9,124 bases of DNA from Anaerolineae bacterium CG2_30_64_16 (GTDB lineage Bacteria; Chloroflexota; Anaerolineae; CG2-30-64-16), in assembly GCA_001871755.1 (NCBI GenBank), contig MNXL01000227.1, forward strand, positions 1 through 9,124. Direction: 5' to 3'. Shown in pieces: positions 1 through 7,231 of this stretch. Made by a program: the position numbers and the translations under genes. Within the stretch, counting starts at the first letter, position 1. Each line of letters starts with the position of its first letter. Below the pieces are notes generated by a model. It was not told the DNA's origin. It saw only the letters and a list, made by a program, of their open reading frames with translations, and searched no databases.

Positions 1-1
1 C

Positions 2-1453
2 TTGAATCTCGACCAGGTCGTTGCGGCCATCACGATCGGCAAGCAGGAGTACAACCTGAAGCCGTTCTACTACGCGCCCTTGCGCAACGCCGACGCGATC
101 CAGTACCGCCACGAAGTGCTGCGCGATCTCGAAGACCGGACCCTGTTTGAGAGCATCACGGCGTTCGGGGCAAAGATGCGCGCCATGCGCGAACATCTCG
201 CCCAGGTGGACAAGCTGTACTACAGGTACCAGAAAGAAAGCTGGTTCCTGGATGCGGTCGGAATCTACTGCGACGCAGTCAATCGTCTGGCCGCTGACCT
301 GACGCGCGCCGACCTGAGATCGCGCGGCCTTTTGGCCTTCCGCGCGTACGTGGTGGACTACGTCGCTTCCGACCGTTTCGTGGCGCTCGTGGCGGAAACG
401 GAGGAGCTCAGAGCAGACCTGGCCGCGGTGAGGTACTGCTTCCTGATCAAGGGCAACACCGTCAAGGTGCGCCGCTACGCGTCGGAACGCGACTACAGCG
501 TCGACGTGGAAAGGACCTTCGAGCGGTTCAAGCAGGGCGCGGTGAAGGACTACACCGTGAGGCTCCTCACGGGTCCGGACATGAATCACGTCGAAGCGCA
601 GGTGTTGGACCTGGTGGCCCGCCTGCACACCGACCTCTTCGCGCACCTGGACGACTACTGCGCTCGAAGCCACGGCTATCTGGACGAGACGATCGGGACC
701 TTTGATCGCGAGGTGCAGTTCTACGTCGCCTACCTGGAGTACGTCGCCTCGTTCAGGCGCGCGGGATTGAAGTTCAGCTATCCGCGCATCGCCGACGAGA
801 GCAAGGAGGTCTATGACTACGAGGGTTACGACCTGGCCCTGGCCCGCAAGCTGATCCTCGAGAACTCGCCCATCGTCTGCAACGACTTCCATCTGCGCGA
901 CCGGGAGCGCATCATCGTCGTCTCCGGGCCGAACCAGGGCGGCAAGACAACTTTTGCGCGCACCTTCGGGCAGCTGCACTATCTGGCCAGCCTCGGCTGT
1001 CCCGTCCCCGGCCGGGAAGCCCAGCTCTACCTGTGCGACCGGCTCTTGACGCACTTCGAGCAGGCCGAGGACTTGCAGAACCTGCGCGGAAAACTCGAGG
1101 ATGATCTGGTCAGGATCCATGATATCCTGGACCAGGCCACCCCATGCAGCGTCGTCATCATGAACGAGATTCTGACATCTACGACGCTACAAGACGCCAT
1201 ATCGCTGGGCAAGAAGGTGATGGGCAAGATCATCGATCTGGATTTGCTGTGCGTCTGTGTGACGTTCCTGGATGAGCTAGCGGCCATGAGCGAGAAGACC
1301 GTCAGCATGGTCAGCACGGTGGCCCCCGACGACCCGACGGTACGCACCTTCAAGATCCTCAGAAGGCCGCCGGATGGCCTCTCCTACGCGCTCTCCATCG
1401 CCGAGAAGCACCGGCTGACCTTTCACCAGCTTGCGGAGCGTCTGGACTCATGA
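2..1453 (+). CDS. MutS-like ATPase, first of a tandem pair (5' end probably cut by the window)
   Basis: This is a MutS-family ATPase of 483 visible residues, consisting of the helical core/lever region (about 1-290) and the ATPase domain (about 300-483). The Walker A motif GPNQGGKTT is at residues 309-317. Walker B reads VVIMNE at 384-389, with Asn where the family usually has Asp and the catalytic Glu kept. The following STT matches the end of the MutS signature. The H-loop position has Phe (VTF, F422) instead of His. The mismatch-recognition and connector domains of the roughly 850-residue MutS are absent, and no Smr nuclease domain is seen. The first codon in frame is a TTG at position 2, with no room to see a ribosome site. 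Homologues probably start some 20-30 residues earlier, so the true start likely lies outside the window. Its stop overlaps the next start (ATGA, 1450-1453), so the pair is probably translationally coupled and may form a heterodimer. A role in mismatch repair is not shown; a DNA-structure or recombination role is equally possible. Confidence 0.85.
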   Translation: MNLDQVVAAITIGKQEYNLKPFYYAPLRNADAIQYRHEVLRDLEDRTLFESITAFGAKMRAMREHLAQVDKLYYRYQKESWFLDAVGIYCDAVNRLAADLTRADLRSRGLLAFRAYVVDYVASDRFVALVAETEELRADLAAVRYCFLIKGNTVKVRRYASERDYSVDVERTFERFKQGAVKDYTVRLLTGPDMNHVEAQVLDLVARLHTDLFAHLDDYCARSHGYLDETIGTFDREVQFYVAYLEYVASFRRAGLKFSYPRIADESKEVYDYEGYDLALARKLILENSPIVCNDFHLRDRERIIVVSGPNQGGKTTFARTFGQLHYLASLGCPVPGREAQLYLCDRLLTHFEQAEDLQNLRGKLEDDLVRIHDILDQATPCSVVIMNEILTSTTLQDAISLGKKVMGKIIDLDLLCVCVTFLDELAAMSEKTVSMVSTVAPDDPTVRTFKILRRPPDGLSYALSIAEKHRLTFHQLAERLDS

Positions 1454-2970
1454 AAGCGTTTCTCATGTATCGCGAGCGTGACTTCGATCTCAAGCGGGCG
1501 CTGCCCTGGAACGCCCAGGCGCTGACGCAAGATCTGGCGCTGGACACCTTGTTCGACGCCATGGCGCTCGGGGACAAGTTCCTGCGGGAGGTGGTCCGGG
1601 TGGCGGTGCTGTCCGGCGTCGACGACGATCTGGGCGTCGTGCTGTACCGCCAGGATGTGCTCAGGGACTGCCTGGGCAACGCCACCATCATCAGGGATCT
1701 CTACGCGCTGGCGGTTGAGGCCATCGAAGGCGAGAAGAAGGCCTACTTCTACAGCTATTTCAGCAAACATCCTGACGCGATCCTCAATCGGGCGATCGAA
1801 GTGCTGCAGGTGTTCGTAGGGATGCTGAAGCGGTTGAGAACCATCGCCGATCGGCATGCCTCTGAGTTTGCGTCAGAGGGCTTCAGAGCCTTCTTCACGA
1901 TGCTCGACCGTGAGTTGAGCGACGCGTATTTCACCGTCGTCCAAGACCATCTCAAGGAGCTGAAGTTCCGCGGCGGGGCGCTGATCAGCGCCGAGCTGGG
2001 ACAGGGCCTGAAGGGCGCCAGTTACGCGCTGCGCAAGCCCAAGGCCAGAAAACAGCACTGGCTCAGACAGGCCTTCGCGTCCCGGCCGCCCGTCTACAGC
2101 TTCACCATCGCGGATCGCGATGAAAGCGGCGCCCGGGCGCTCTCAGATCTGCGCGACCAGGGGATCAACGTGGTGGCCAACGCGCTCGCCCAGTCCGCCG
2201 ACCACATCCTCAGCTTCTTCACGCTGCTGCGGACCGAGCTGGCCTTCTACATCGGGTGCCTGAACCTGCACGGGCAGCTTGTCGCGCAAGGCGAGCCGGT
2301 CTGCTTCCCGCTGCCAGCAGCGCCCGCTGAGCGGAGACATGTGTTCGCAGGGCTGTATGACGTCTGTCTATTCCTGACGCTGGGTCAGAAGGTGGTGGGC
2401 AGCGCGTTGGCCGCCGAGGATGTAGACCTTGCGGTCATCACGGGCGCCAACCAGGGGGGCAAATCCACCTTCTTGAGAAGCATCGGCCTGGCCCAACTGA
2501 TGATGCAGTGCGGCATGTTCGTGCCGGCGGAATCTTTCTGCGCCAACATGTGCGACGCCCTCTTCACGCATTACCGCCGCGAGGAAGACGTCACCATGAC
2601 CAGCGGCAAACTGGACGAAGAGCTCGGCCGGATGAGCGAGATCGTAGATCACATGACGCCAAACGCGCTGCTGCTCTTCAACGAATCGTTTGCCGCGACC
2701 AATGAGCGGGAAGGCTCGGAGATCGCCAGGCAGATCGTCAGCGCATTGGTCGCAAAGCGGATCAAGGTCTTCTTCGTCACGCACCTGTACACCCTGGCGC
2801 GCGGCTTGTATGACAGAGGCCTGGTTAACGCCGTCTTCCTGGTGGCCGAGCGGCGCGCCGACGGAGAGCGCACCTTCAGGATCATCGAGGGCGAACCCTC
2901 CCAGATGAGTTACGGCGATGACGTGTATGACAGGATATTCGGCAACGCTGAGCCATCTGACAGCCGGTGA
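1450..2970 (+). CDS. MutS-like ATPase, second of a tandem pair
   Basis: This 506-residue MutS-family ATPase is paralogous to the gene before it. Residues 1 to about 310 are mostly helical, corresponding to the MutS core and clamp. The ATPase domain follows, with Walker A GANQGGKST at 332-340 and Walker B LLLFNE at 407-412, again with Asn for Asp and with Glu kept. Unlike its partner it has the switch histidine (THLYTLA, H445). It has no N-terminal mismatch-binding domain and no C-terminal Smr domain. The ATG at 1450 is chosen because it overlaps the upstream stop as ATGA and gives a sensible N-terminus (MKAFLMYRERDFDL). The stop lies 7 bases before the pyrophosphatase remnant, with a GGTGAGGAG ribosome site overlapping the stop. 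The frame is intact and shows no sign of decay. Membership of the MutS superfamily is secure; the biological role is not. Confidence 0.88.
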   Translation: MKAFLMYRERDFDLKRALPWNAQALTQDLALDTLFDAMALGDKFLREVVRVAVLSGVDDDLGVVLYRQDVLRDCLGNATIIRDLYALAVEAIEGEKKAYFYSYFSKHPDAILNRAIEVLQVFVGMLKRLRTIADRHASEFASEGFRAFFTMLDRELSDAYFTVVQDHLKELKFRGGALISAELGQGLKGASYALRKPKARKQHWLRQAFASRPPVYSFTIADRDESGARALSDLRDQGINVVANALAQSADHILSFFTLLRTELAFYIGCLNLHGQLVAQGEPVCFPLPAAPAERRHVFAGLYDVCLFLTLGQKVVGSALAAEDVDLAVITGANQGGKSTFLRSIGLAQLMMQCGMFVPAESFCANMCDALFTHYRREEDVTMTSGKLDEELGRMSEIVDHMTPNALLLFNESFAATNEREGSEIARQIVSALVAKRIKVFFVTHLYTLARGLYDRGLVNAVFLVAERRADGERTFRIIEGEPSQMSYGDDVYDRIFGNAEPSDSR

Positions 2971-2977
2971 GGAGACC

Positions 2978-3369
2978 ATGAACAACCTGTGGCGCGAACT
3001 GCGTACCGGCCCAGACTGCCCGGAGATCGTCTCCGCGATCGTGGAGATCCCCAAGGGCGCGCGCAACAAGCTGGAATACAACATCGAGAGCGGCGTCATT
3101 GTGCTCAATCGCGTCCTCTTCTCATCGCTGCACTATACGATAAGGTGCTGGCTGTGCCGGCGACCGATCCGCTGTTCGCCGACTACCGCGACCTGGGGGA
3201 CGTCCCCCCGCATTTCCTGAGGGAGGCGGCTCATTTCTTCGAAGTATACAAAGACCTGGAAGGCGTGCGCGGCAAGCCCATCGGCTGGGAAGGCGCCGCG
3301 GCGGCCAAGCGGGAGATCGAGCGCGCCGTCGGGATCTTCGGCGAGCGTTTCGCCATGAAGGGCTTGTAG
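2978..3369 (+). pseudogene. ppa: inorganic pyrophosphatase, broken by an internal deletion and frameshift
   Basis: Soluble family I inorganic pyrophosphatase hydrolyses pyrophosphate to phosphate in the cytoplasm. The 5' part (2978 to about 3136) encodes a normal N-terminus, including VEIPKGARNKLEY and ending at LFSSLHY. The 3' part, in the next frame (about 3136-3369), encodes the normal C-terminal half: DKVLAVP, YRDLGDVPPHFL, AHFFEVYKDLEG and GWEGAAAAKREI. Compared with the roughly 175-residue family, about 50 residues are missing between them. These include the DxDPxD metal-binding segment (E. coli D65, D67, D70) and D97. The counterparts of D102 and K104 survive just after the junction. 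If translated from ATG 2978, the product stops at 3218-3220 after 80 residues and cannot be catalytic. A ribosome site (GGAG, 2971-2974) precedes the start, and the position behind two MutS-like genes suggests it was the last gene of that operon. The deletion could be real or an assembly collapse. Confidence 0.85.
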
Positions 3370-3743
3370 GAAGCCTATGCTGCAGCCTGGCAGGGCTGCA
3401 GCTGGAAGCGCACCGCGCGTGCCCGCCGCCCCCCTCCTGGCGCTCACCGATCGCCACGTCAGCCTGATCGAAGAGTACGCGCGCCGGGCAGGTCCCGCTC
3501 CTGCGGCTGGATGTTCACCTTCATCCCGCGCCACGCCGTGACGGGCATATGCAGCGCACCCGCGCCGTTGGGTCGCCTGGTCAGCATCGAAATGTTGGTT
3601 CAGGGGGCCAGGGCCACACGCGATCTGGAGGTCACCACGGAGGTGACTGCGACGTGGGTGGCACATTGACGCGCGCACGACGGCGCGTGGGAAGATACAA
3701 ACGAGAACAACGAGTAGAGTTCTTTCAGGTGGAGAGTTGCCTC
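3370..3743 (+). other. gene-poor stretch with short coding-like pieces in different frames
   Basis: No intact gene is visible here. One reading frame from ATG 3377 includes the plausible segment LLALTDRHVSLIEEYARRAG and stops near 3540. A second frame, from ATG 3511 to the stop at 3667-3669, encodes about 52 residues, including RLVSIEMLVQGARATRDLEV and TTEVTATWVAH, which also look protein-like. Joined by a frameshift near 3480-3511 they could be the remnant of one small gene, but I do not recognise a family. The last 75 bases before the P-type ATPase start hold that gene's ribosome binding site. This is a weak call. Confidence 0.3.
3731..3734 (+). promoter_or_regulatory. ribosome binding site that fixes the P-type ATPase start
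   Basis: GGAG within AGGTGGAGAG lies 9 bases before ATG 3744. The frame is open further upstream to ATG 3549, but the residues added there are rich in Gly, Arg and His and resemble no P-type ATPase segment. ATG 3744, which opens directly into the actuator domain, is therefore preferred. Confidence 0.55.
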
Positions 3744-5429
3744 ATGGAAGGCAATGTCGTAGCGGTGCTGAAGGCTGACAAGATCACCAACATCCCGGAG
3801 GATGAGTTGCGCAACGGGGATGTGCTGCTGTTGCAGGCAGGCGATCTTGTGCCGGCGGACCTCAAGCTCCTGGAAGCGAGCGGCCTGGAAGTCGACGAAT
3901 GGGAGCTAACCGGCGAGATCGTCCCGGCCGCGAAGCAGGTCGGCGCAGAAGATGTCTTCATCTACCGCGGCAGCCGGGTCACTCGGGGCCGCGGCAAGGG
4001 GCTGGTGGTCGCCACCAGGGAGGAGACCGAGTACGCCGAGATCCTGAAACAACCCTGGGAACGCGCCGGGCGGAAACCGCCGATCTTGATCAAGGGCAGA
4101 TACCTGCTCCTGCCCCTGCTCCTGCTGCCGCCCTGTGTGGTTGCCTGGCGCCAGGCTGGTCAGCCCGCCCTGGTCGGCTCGTTGGTCCTGCTGGTGGCTG
4201 CTCTGGTCGTCTTGCTGCAGAACGGCGCGCTATTCAAACAACTGCTCGCTGCGGCCGCGGCCAGGCGCCTGGAGCGCCGGAACATCCGCATCCACGACAT
4301 CACGGCGCTAGACGTCATCGGCGATCTCGACATCGCGTGTCTCGACAAGACCGGCGTCCTGACGAGCCGCGAGATCGCAGTGAAGCATGTCCATTTCGCG
4401 GATGCCACGCCGGACATGGCCTGGTTCGCGTCAGCTGACGGGGTCGCCGCCCTGACAGGCGTTGCTTGCGCGCTGTGCAACGACGTGGTCTATCTTGAGA
4501 AGGTGGACCAGGCGAATCCCATTGATCAGGCGCTGATCGCCTTCGCCGCGCAGAACGGCCACGCCATCGATGAGGTCGCGCGGCAGTATCGCAGGATCTA
4601 CGACCAGCCCTTTGACTCGGAAGCCAGGTACATGGCCGCCGGATTTGAACAGGGTGATCGGAAGCTGTATTTCGCCAAGGGCGATCCTGAGGTCATCTCG
4701 AGGATGTGCCGGGGCTATCTGACCGCAGCGGGCGACAGGAAAGAAACGGATTTCCACTTCCACCGTTTCTTCAGAACCAGGGTCGAGGCGATCACGGAAG
4801 CGGGGGATATCGCCATCGCGCTTACGTACAGCCCCGACGCCCCGGAAGCGCCCGCTGCGCACTATGCCTTCCTGGGCTTGATCGAGCTGGAGAACCCCTT
4901 GCGGCCGGGCGTGCCCGAGGCCGTGGCAGCGCTGCAGCGGGCGGGGGTCAGGACGATCATGCTGACCGGCGACCGGCCGGAGACCGCCACCGGCGTCGGC
5001 CGCAAAACCAGGCTGGATGCGCACCCGGAGTATCTCCTGACGGGGAAGCATCTCGCGCGCATGGGGTTCGCAGACATCGCCTGGCAGTCGGCCTATGTGT
5101 CAATCTTTGCGCGCCTGTTGCCGTCGCAGAAGGGCGTCCTGGTCCGGCTTTTTCAGCAGAGCCATCACACGGTCGCCATGGTGGGCGACGGGGCCAACGA
5201 CGTCATCGCACTGCGCGCCGCGGATGTGGGGATCTCCTTCGTGGAGCACAGCTCCCCGCTCGCCCGGAGGGTATCGAAGGTCCTGATCAACGATGTGGCC
5301 GATCTGCTGGTGCTGATCCGCAGCGCGAGGAGACTCAGGTGGTGGGTCAGGTTCCTGACGCTGCTCCGCGTGGCCGTGTTGCTGGCGCTGTTCATGGGGT
5401 TATATGCATGGATGCTGAATTGGTTGTGA
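3744..5429 (+). CDS. compact, divergent P-type ATPase without M1-M2 and without helices after M5
   Basis: This is a P-type ATPase-like membrane protein of 561 residues. In order it has an actuator domain (about 1-110) with TGE at 56-58 followed by Ile instead of the usual Ser, two hydrophobic helices (about 120-136 and 143-163), and the phosphorylation site DKTGV with acceptor D201 (Val replaces Thr of DKTGT). A small nucleotide-binding domain follows with KGDPE at 312-316, then TGD at 408-410, the hinge motif GDGAND at 481-486, and a single C-terminal hydrophobic helix. Family members usually have six to ten helices and 650-1000 residues; here M1-M2 and everything beyond M5 are missing. M4 lacks the conserved proline ion-binding motif (PEGLP or CPx) and has LLQNGALFK instead. 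The catalytic residues suggest that autophosphorylation is possible, but the transport path looks lost, so a regulatory or sensor role is an open inference. The frame is long and intact, which argues against a fresh pseudogene. The next gene starts inside its 3' end. Confidence 0.8.
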   Translation: MEGNVVAVLKADKITNIPEDELRNGDVLLLQAGDLVPADLKLLEASGLEVDEWELTGEIVPAAKQVGAEDVFIYRGSRVTRGRGKGLVVATREETEYAEILKQPWERAGRKPPILIKGRYLLLPLLLLPPCVVAWRQAGQPALVGSLVLLVAALVVLLQNGALFKQLLAAAAARRLERRNIRIHDITALDVIGDLDIACLDKTGVLTSREIAVKHVHFADATPDMAWFASADGVAALTGVACALCNDVVYLEKVDQANPIDQALIAFAAQNGHAIDEVARQYRRIYDQPFDSEARYMAAGFEQGDRKLYFAKGDPEVISRMCRGYLTAAGDRKETDFHFHRFFRTRVEAITEAGDIAIALTYSPDAPEAPAAHYAFLGLIELENPLRPGVPEAVAALQRAGVRTIMLTGDRPETATGVGRKTRLDAHPEYLLTGKHLARMGFADIAWQSAYVSIFARLLPSQKGVLVRLFQQSHHTVAMVGDGANDVIALRAADVGISFVEHSSPLARRVSKVLINDVADLLVLIRSARRLRWWVRFLTLLRVAVLLALFMGLYAWMLNWL

Positions 5430-5863
5430 AGCGCGCCGGTCTGCTGAACTTCGCGCAGCGCAACTCGCTGACCTTGGGGCTGCGCGCTTTGGAGGGGCAC
5501 CTGCGGCAGGCCGACGCCTGGCTGCAAGGCGAAGAGGAGCACGGCATCCTCTACCAGCGCAGCCTGAATCTGGCCCCCAAGCGCCGCGCGGCGGCGCGGG
5601 CCAAGATCGCCGCGGCCCTGGCGCGGATCGCCGTCCTGACCGAACGGTTCGACTTGCCGGTCGCTGAGGACAATCTGGGGGCGACCATTGCCGCGCAGAT
5701 GAGCGCCGACTGGGCCAACCTGTGCGATACGCGCGCCGACAAGCTGCGGCGCTATGGCGAGGTTGACCCGCGACTGGCGGAGCTCCTGGACGCCGACGTG
5801 GATGCGTTGGCCCAACTGGCTCTGTCGCTGGCTGCGCTGCAGCGGGATGATCCGGCGCCGTGA
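5408..5863 (+). CDS. helical protein of unknown function, coupled to the P-type ATPase
   Basis: This 151-residue protein is not recognised. It is rich in Ala, Leu, Arg and Glu and looks almost wholly helical, with no signal peptide or membrane segment and only one cysteine. Features visible include an early segment RNSLTLGLRALEGHLRQAD, a basic Ala-rich helix (KRRAAARAKIAAALARIAVL) and a Leu/Asp-rich C-terminal helix. The chosen ATG at 5408 overlaps the end of the ATPase gene by 22 bases and has a weak GGGG ribosome site at 5396-5399. The frame is open far upstream, but that part is only a shadow of the ATPase gene. Its stop overlaps the start of the next gene. The arrangement suggests a soluble partner of the ATPase, possibly one that assembles with the HEAT-repeat protein downstream. 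Confidence 0.7.
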   Translation: MDAELVVKRAGLLNFAQRNSLTLGLRALEGHLRQADAWLQGEEEHGILYQRSLNLAPKRRAAARAKIAAALARIAVLTERFDLPVAEDNLGATIAAQMSADWANLCDTRADKLRRYGEVDPRLAELLDADVDALAQLALSLAALQRDDPAP

Positions 5864-6267
5864 CCACCTACTGCCCACACTGCTGGGCCGAGGTTGACGC
5901 CGCGGCTCAGGTCTGCCCAGGCTGCCGGGCGCGCCTGGCAGACTCCGGCAGCTACGTGGCAAAGCTCATCGCGGCGCTGCGCCATCCGGAGCCGTTCACG
6001 CAGCGGCGGGCCGCCTATGTCCTCGGCTTGCTGCGCGACCCGAGCGCAGTTGCGGCATTGGCGGCCGTTCTTGCCGGGCCGGCCGATCCCTACGTCAAGG
6101 GCGAAGCCGCTCACGCGCTGGACGCCATCGGCGGGGACCACGCCTGCGAGATCCTGCAGCAAGTGGCGCAAGATGAGTCCCAACCCTTGATGGTGCGCCG
6201 GACCGCAATGGCCGCGTGTGACAACCAGCTTCCTGTCCCCGGAGAGAACAAAGCGGCTGGAAGATGA
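5860..6267 (+). CDS. zinc-ribbon plus HEAT-repeat protein, C-terminus probably truncated
   Basis: This 135-residue protein begins with a four-cysteine zinc ribbon (CPHC at residues 5-8 and CPGC at 19-22), followed by HEAT-type alpha-helical repeats from about residue 30. The repeats show the typical pattern of paired helices with Arg and Asp/Pro at the turns (RRAAYVLGLLRDPSAVAAL, VKGEAAHALDAIGGDHACEI). Such proteins act as protein-binding scaffolds. The start is GTG 5860, which overlaps the previous stop as GTGA, so translation is probably coupled. The last repeat begins normally (PLMVRRTAMAA) and then runs into CDNQLPVPGENKAAGR, which does not look like a HEAT helix. The gene may therefore have lost its true 3' end near 6210-6220. 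Grouped with the P-type ATPase and the 151-residue protein, it is likely part of one functional unit. Confidence 0.78.
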   Translation: MTTYCPHCWAEVDAAAQVCPGCRARLADSGSYVAKLIAALRHPEPFTQRRAAYVLGLLRDPSAVAALAAVLAGPADPYVKGEAAHALDAIGGDHACEILQQVAQDESQPLMVRRTAMAACDNQLPVPGENKAAGR

Positions 6268-6345
6268 TCCAGGCTTGCTCGATGGGATAAACGCCAAGAT
6301 ACCAGTCTCTGATTTTGGGGCCGAACGCCAGGTTAGGGCCAACAC

Positions 6346-6350
6346 GAGGA
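6346..6350 (+). promoter_or_regulatory. ribosome binding site of the TauE/SafE-type permease
   Basis: GAGGA lies 6 bases before ATG 6357, so the permease has its own translation signal. The 89 bases between the HEAT gene and this start (6268-6356) hold no gene and look less GC-rich than the flanking genes. I saw no convincing promoter there. Confidence 0.6.
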
Positions 6351-6356
6351 ACTTGA

Positions 6357-7070
6357 ATGGAAATCGCACTTCTCTTCATCGGTGCGTTCGTCGCAGCCGC
6401 CATCTCCGGTTCTGCCGGTTTCGGCGGTGCGCTATTGCTGTTGCCGCTACTTACCGCAGTGGTTGGCGCCCGCGAGGCCGTTCCGTTGCTTACAGTTGCC
6501 CAACTCATCGGCAATCTCTCCCGTGCCGGATTCGGCTTCTCGCAGATCAAGTGGAAGCCGGTCGGCCTGTTTTTGCTCGGCGCCATCCCGCTGAGCATGG
6601 TCGGCGCACTCTCCTTCGTGAGCCTGCCCGCCGGGATTGTCACGCGCGGCATCGGTGTCGCCGTCCTCGCCTTCGCCGCGCTCAAGTACTTCCGCATCCT
6701 TGACTTCAAGCCCTCCACGCGGCTGCTTATCGCGGGCGGCGGCATGACGGGCCTGCTCTCCGGCCTCGTCGGCAGCGCTGGGCCTCTCGGCGCAGCGGTC
6801 TTCCTTTCGCTCGGGCTACCGCCGGTTGCCTACGTGGCCAGTGAAGCTTCGACCGCACTTGCCATGCACGCGGTCAAGACAGTCGTCTATGGAAAGATGC
6901 TCAGCCTCGACCGTGACTTCTGGCTCCTCGGCGGTTCGCTCGGCATCGCAATGATTGCCGGCACCTGGGTCGCGAACCGCTACATCAAGCGTGCGTCACC
7001 AGCAGGCTTTGAGCGCTACGTGCTTGTGCTCCTTGCGATCGTAGCCGCCTACCTGATTGTGGCAGGATGA
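6357..7070 (+). CDS. TauE/SafE family membrane permease (putative anion/sulfite-type exporter)
   Basis: This is a 237-residue integral membrane protein with about seven to eight hydrophobic helices. It matches the TauE/SafE (former DUF81) family in length and in its internal duplication: a first Gly-rich repeat near residues 17-30 (SGSAGFGGALLLLP) and a second near 132-145 (GLLSGLVGSAGPLG). Members are linked to export or uptake of sulfite, sulfoacetate or other small organosulfur anions; the substrate here cannot be read from sequence. The start is supported by GAGGA at 6346-6350. It is not overlapped with the HEAT gene and is the only transporter of this kind in the window. Its codons use more A or T at third positions (ggt, ctt, gca, cgt, gtt) than the neighbouring ATPase gene, which is compatible with horizontal acquisition. 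No sulfur-metabolism gene or regulator is nearby to suggest the substrate. Confidence 0.85.
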   Translation: MEIALLFIGAFVAAAISGSAGFGGALLLLPLLTAVVGAREAVPLLTVAQLIGNLSRAGFGFSQIKWKPVGLFLLGAIPLSMVGALSFVSLPAGIVTRGIGVAVLAFAALKYFRILDFKPSTRLLIAGGGMTGLLSGLVGSAGPLGAAVFLSLGLPPVAYVASEASTALAMHAVKTVVYGKMLSLDRDFWLLGGSLGIAMIAGTWVANRYIKRASPAGFERYVLVLLAIVAAYLIVAG

Positions 7071-7091
7071 CCTGCGGCCCGTGGCCCTGCC
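7061..7091 (+). terminator. possible hairpin at the end of the permease gene
   Basis: GGCAGG (7061-7066) can pair with CCTGCC (7086-7091), with GGCC/GGCC (7076-7079 and 7083-7086) as a competing inner stem. GCAGG can also pair with CCTGC at 7071-7075. There is no T-run, so this is only a weak terminator candidate. The rest of the convergent gap to 7231 holds nothing I can identify. Confidence 0.22.
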
Positions 7092-7231
7092 AAGCGCATC
7101 AACCTGACAAACCGGCCGTGTGAGGTAGTCTCGGCTCGGGAGGTGCGCAGGCCGGTGTGCAGGTCATGCGGAACACGTTAGGTCGCCCTACCAAGCGTGC
7201 GGGTAACGGAGCAATATCGAGACAGCTGCAC

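Noticed and set aside
2368..3108. 246-residue open frame on the - strand across the second MutS-like gene
   Set aside because: It is the antisense of a clear MutS-like coding region, has no recognisable domain, and its length is explained by high GC.
3666..3699. TTGACG with a downstream GATACA as a promoter for the ATPase module
   Set aside because: The spacing is 22 bases, too long for a sigma-70 type promoter, and no better -10 is present at 17 bases.
3549..3743. Longer N-terminus for the P-type ATPase starting at ATG 3549
   Set aside because: The added 65 residues have non-coding-like composition, no M1-M2 helices and no ribosome site; ATG 3744 has GGAG at proper spacing.
5165..5962. 265-residue open frame on the - strand across the ATPase and helical protein genes
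   Set aside because: It is antisense to overlapping coupled genes, with Arg/Pro/Gln-rich low-complexity composition and no ribosome site.
6095..6745. 216-residue open frame on the - strand spanning the HEAT end and the permease start
   Set aside because: Most of it is antisense to the permease coding sequence and shows no recognisable family; the part over 6220-6356 alone is too short to support a gene.
7180..7200. GTTAGGT-like sequence downstream of the permease as an integron attC core
   Set aside because: No matching partner core, no imperfect inverted repeat of attC type and no integrase gene are visible.
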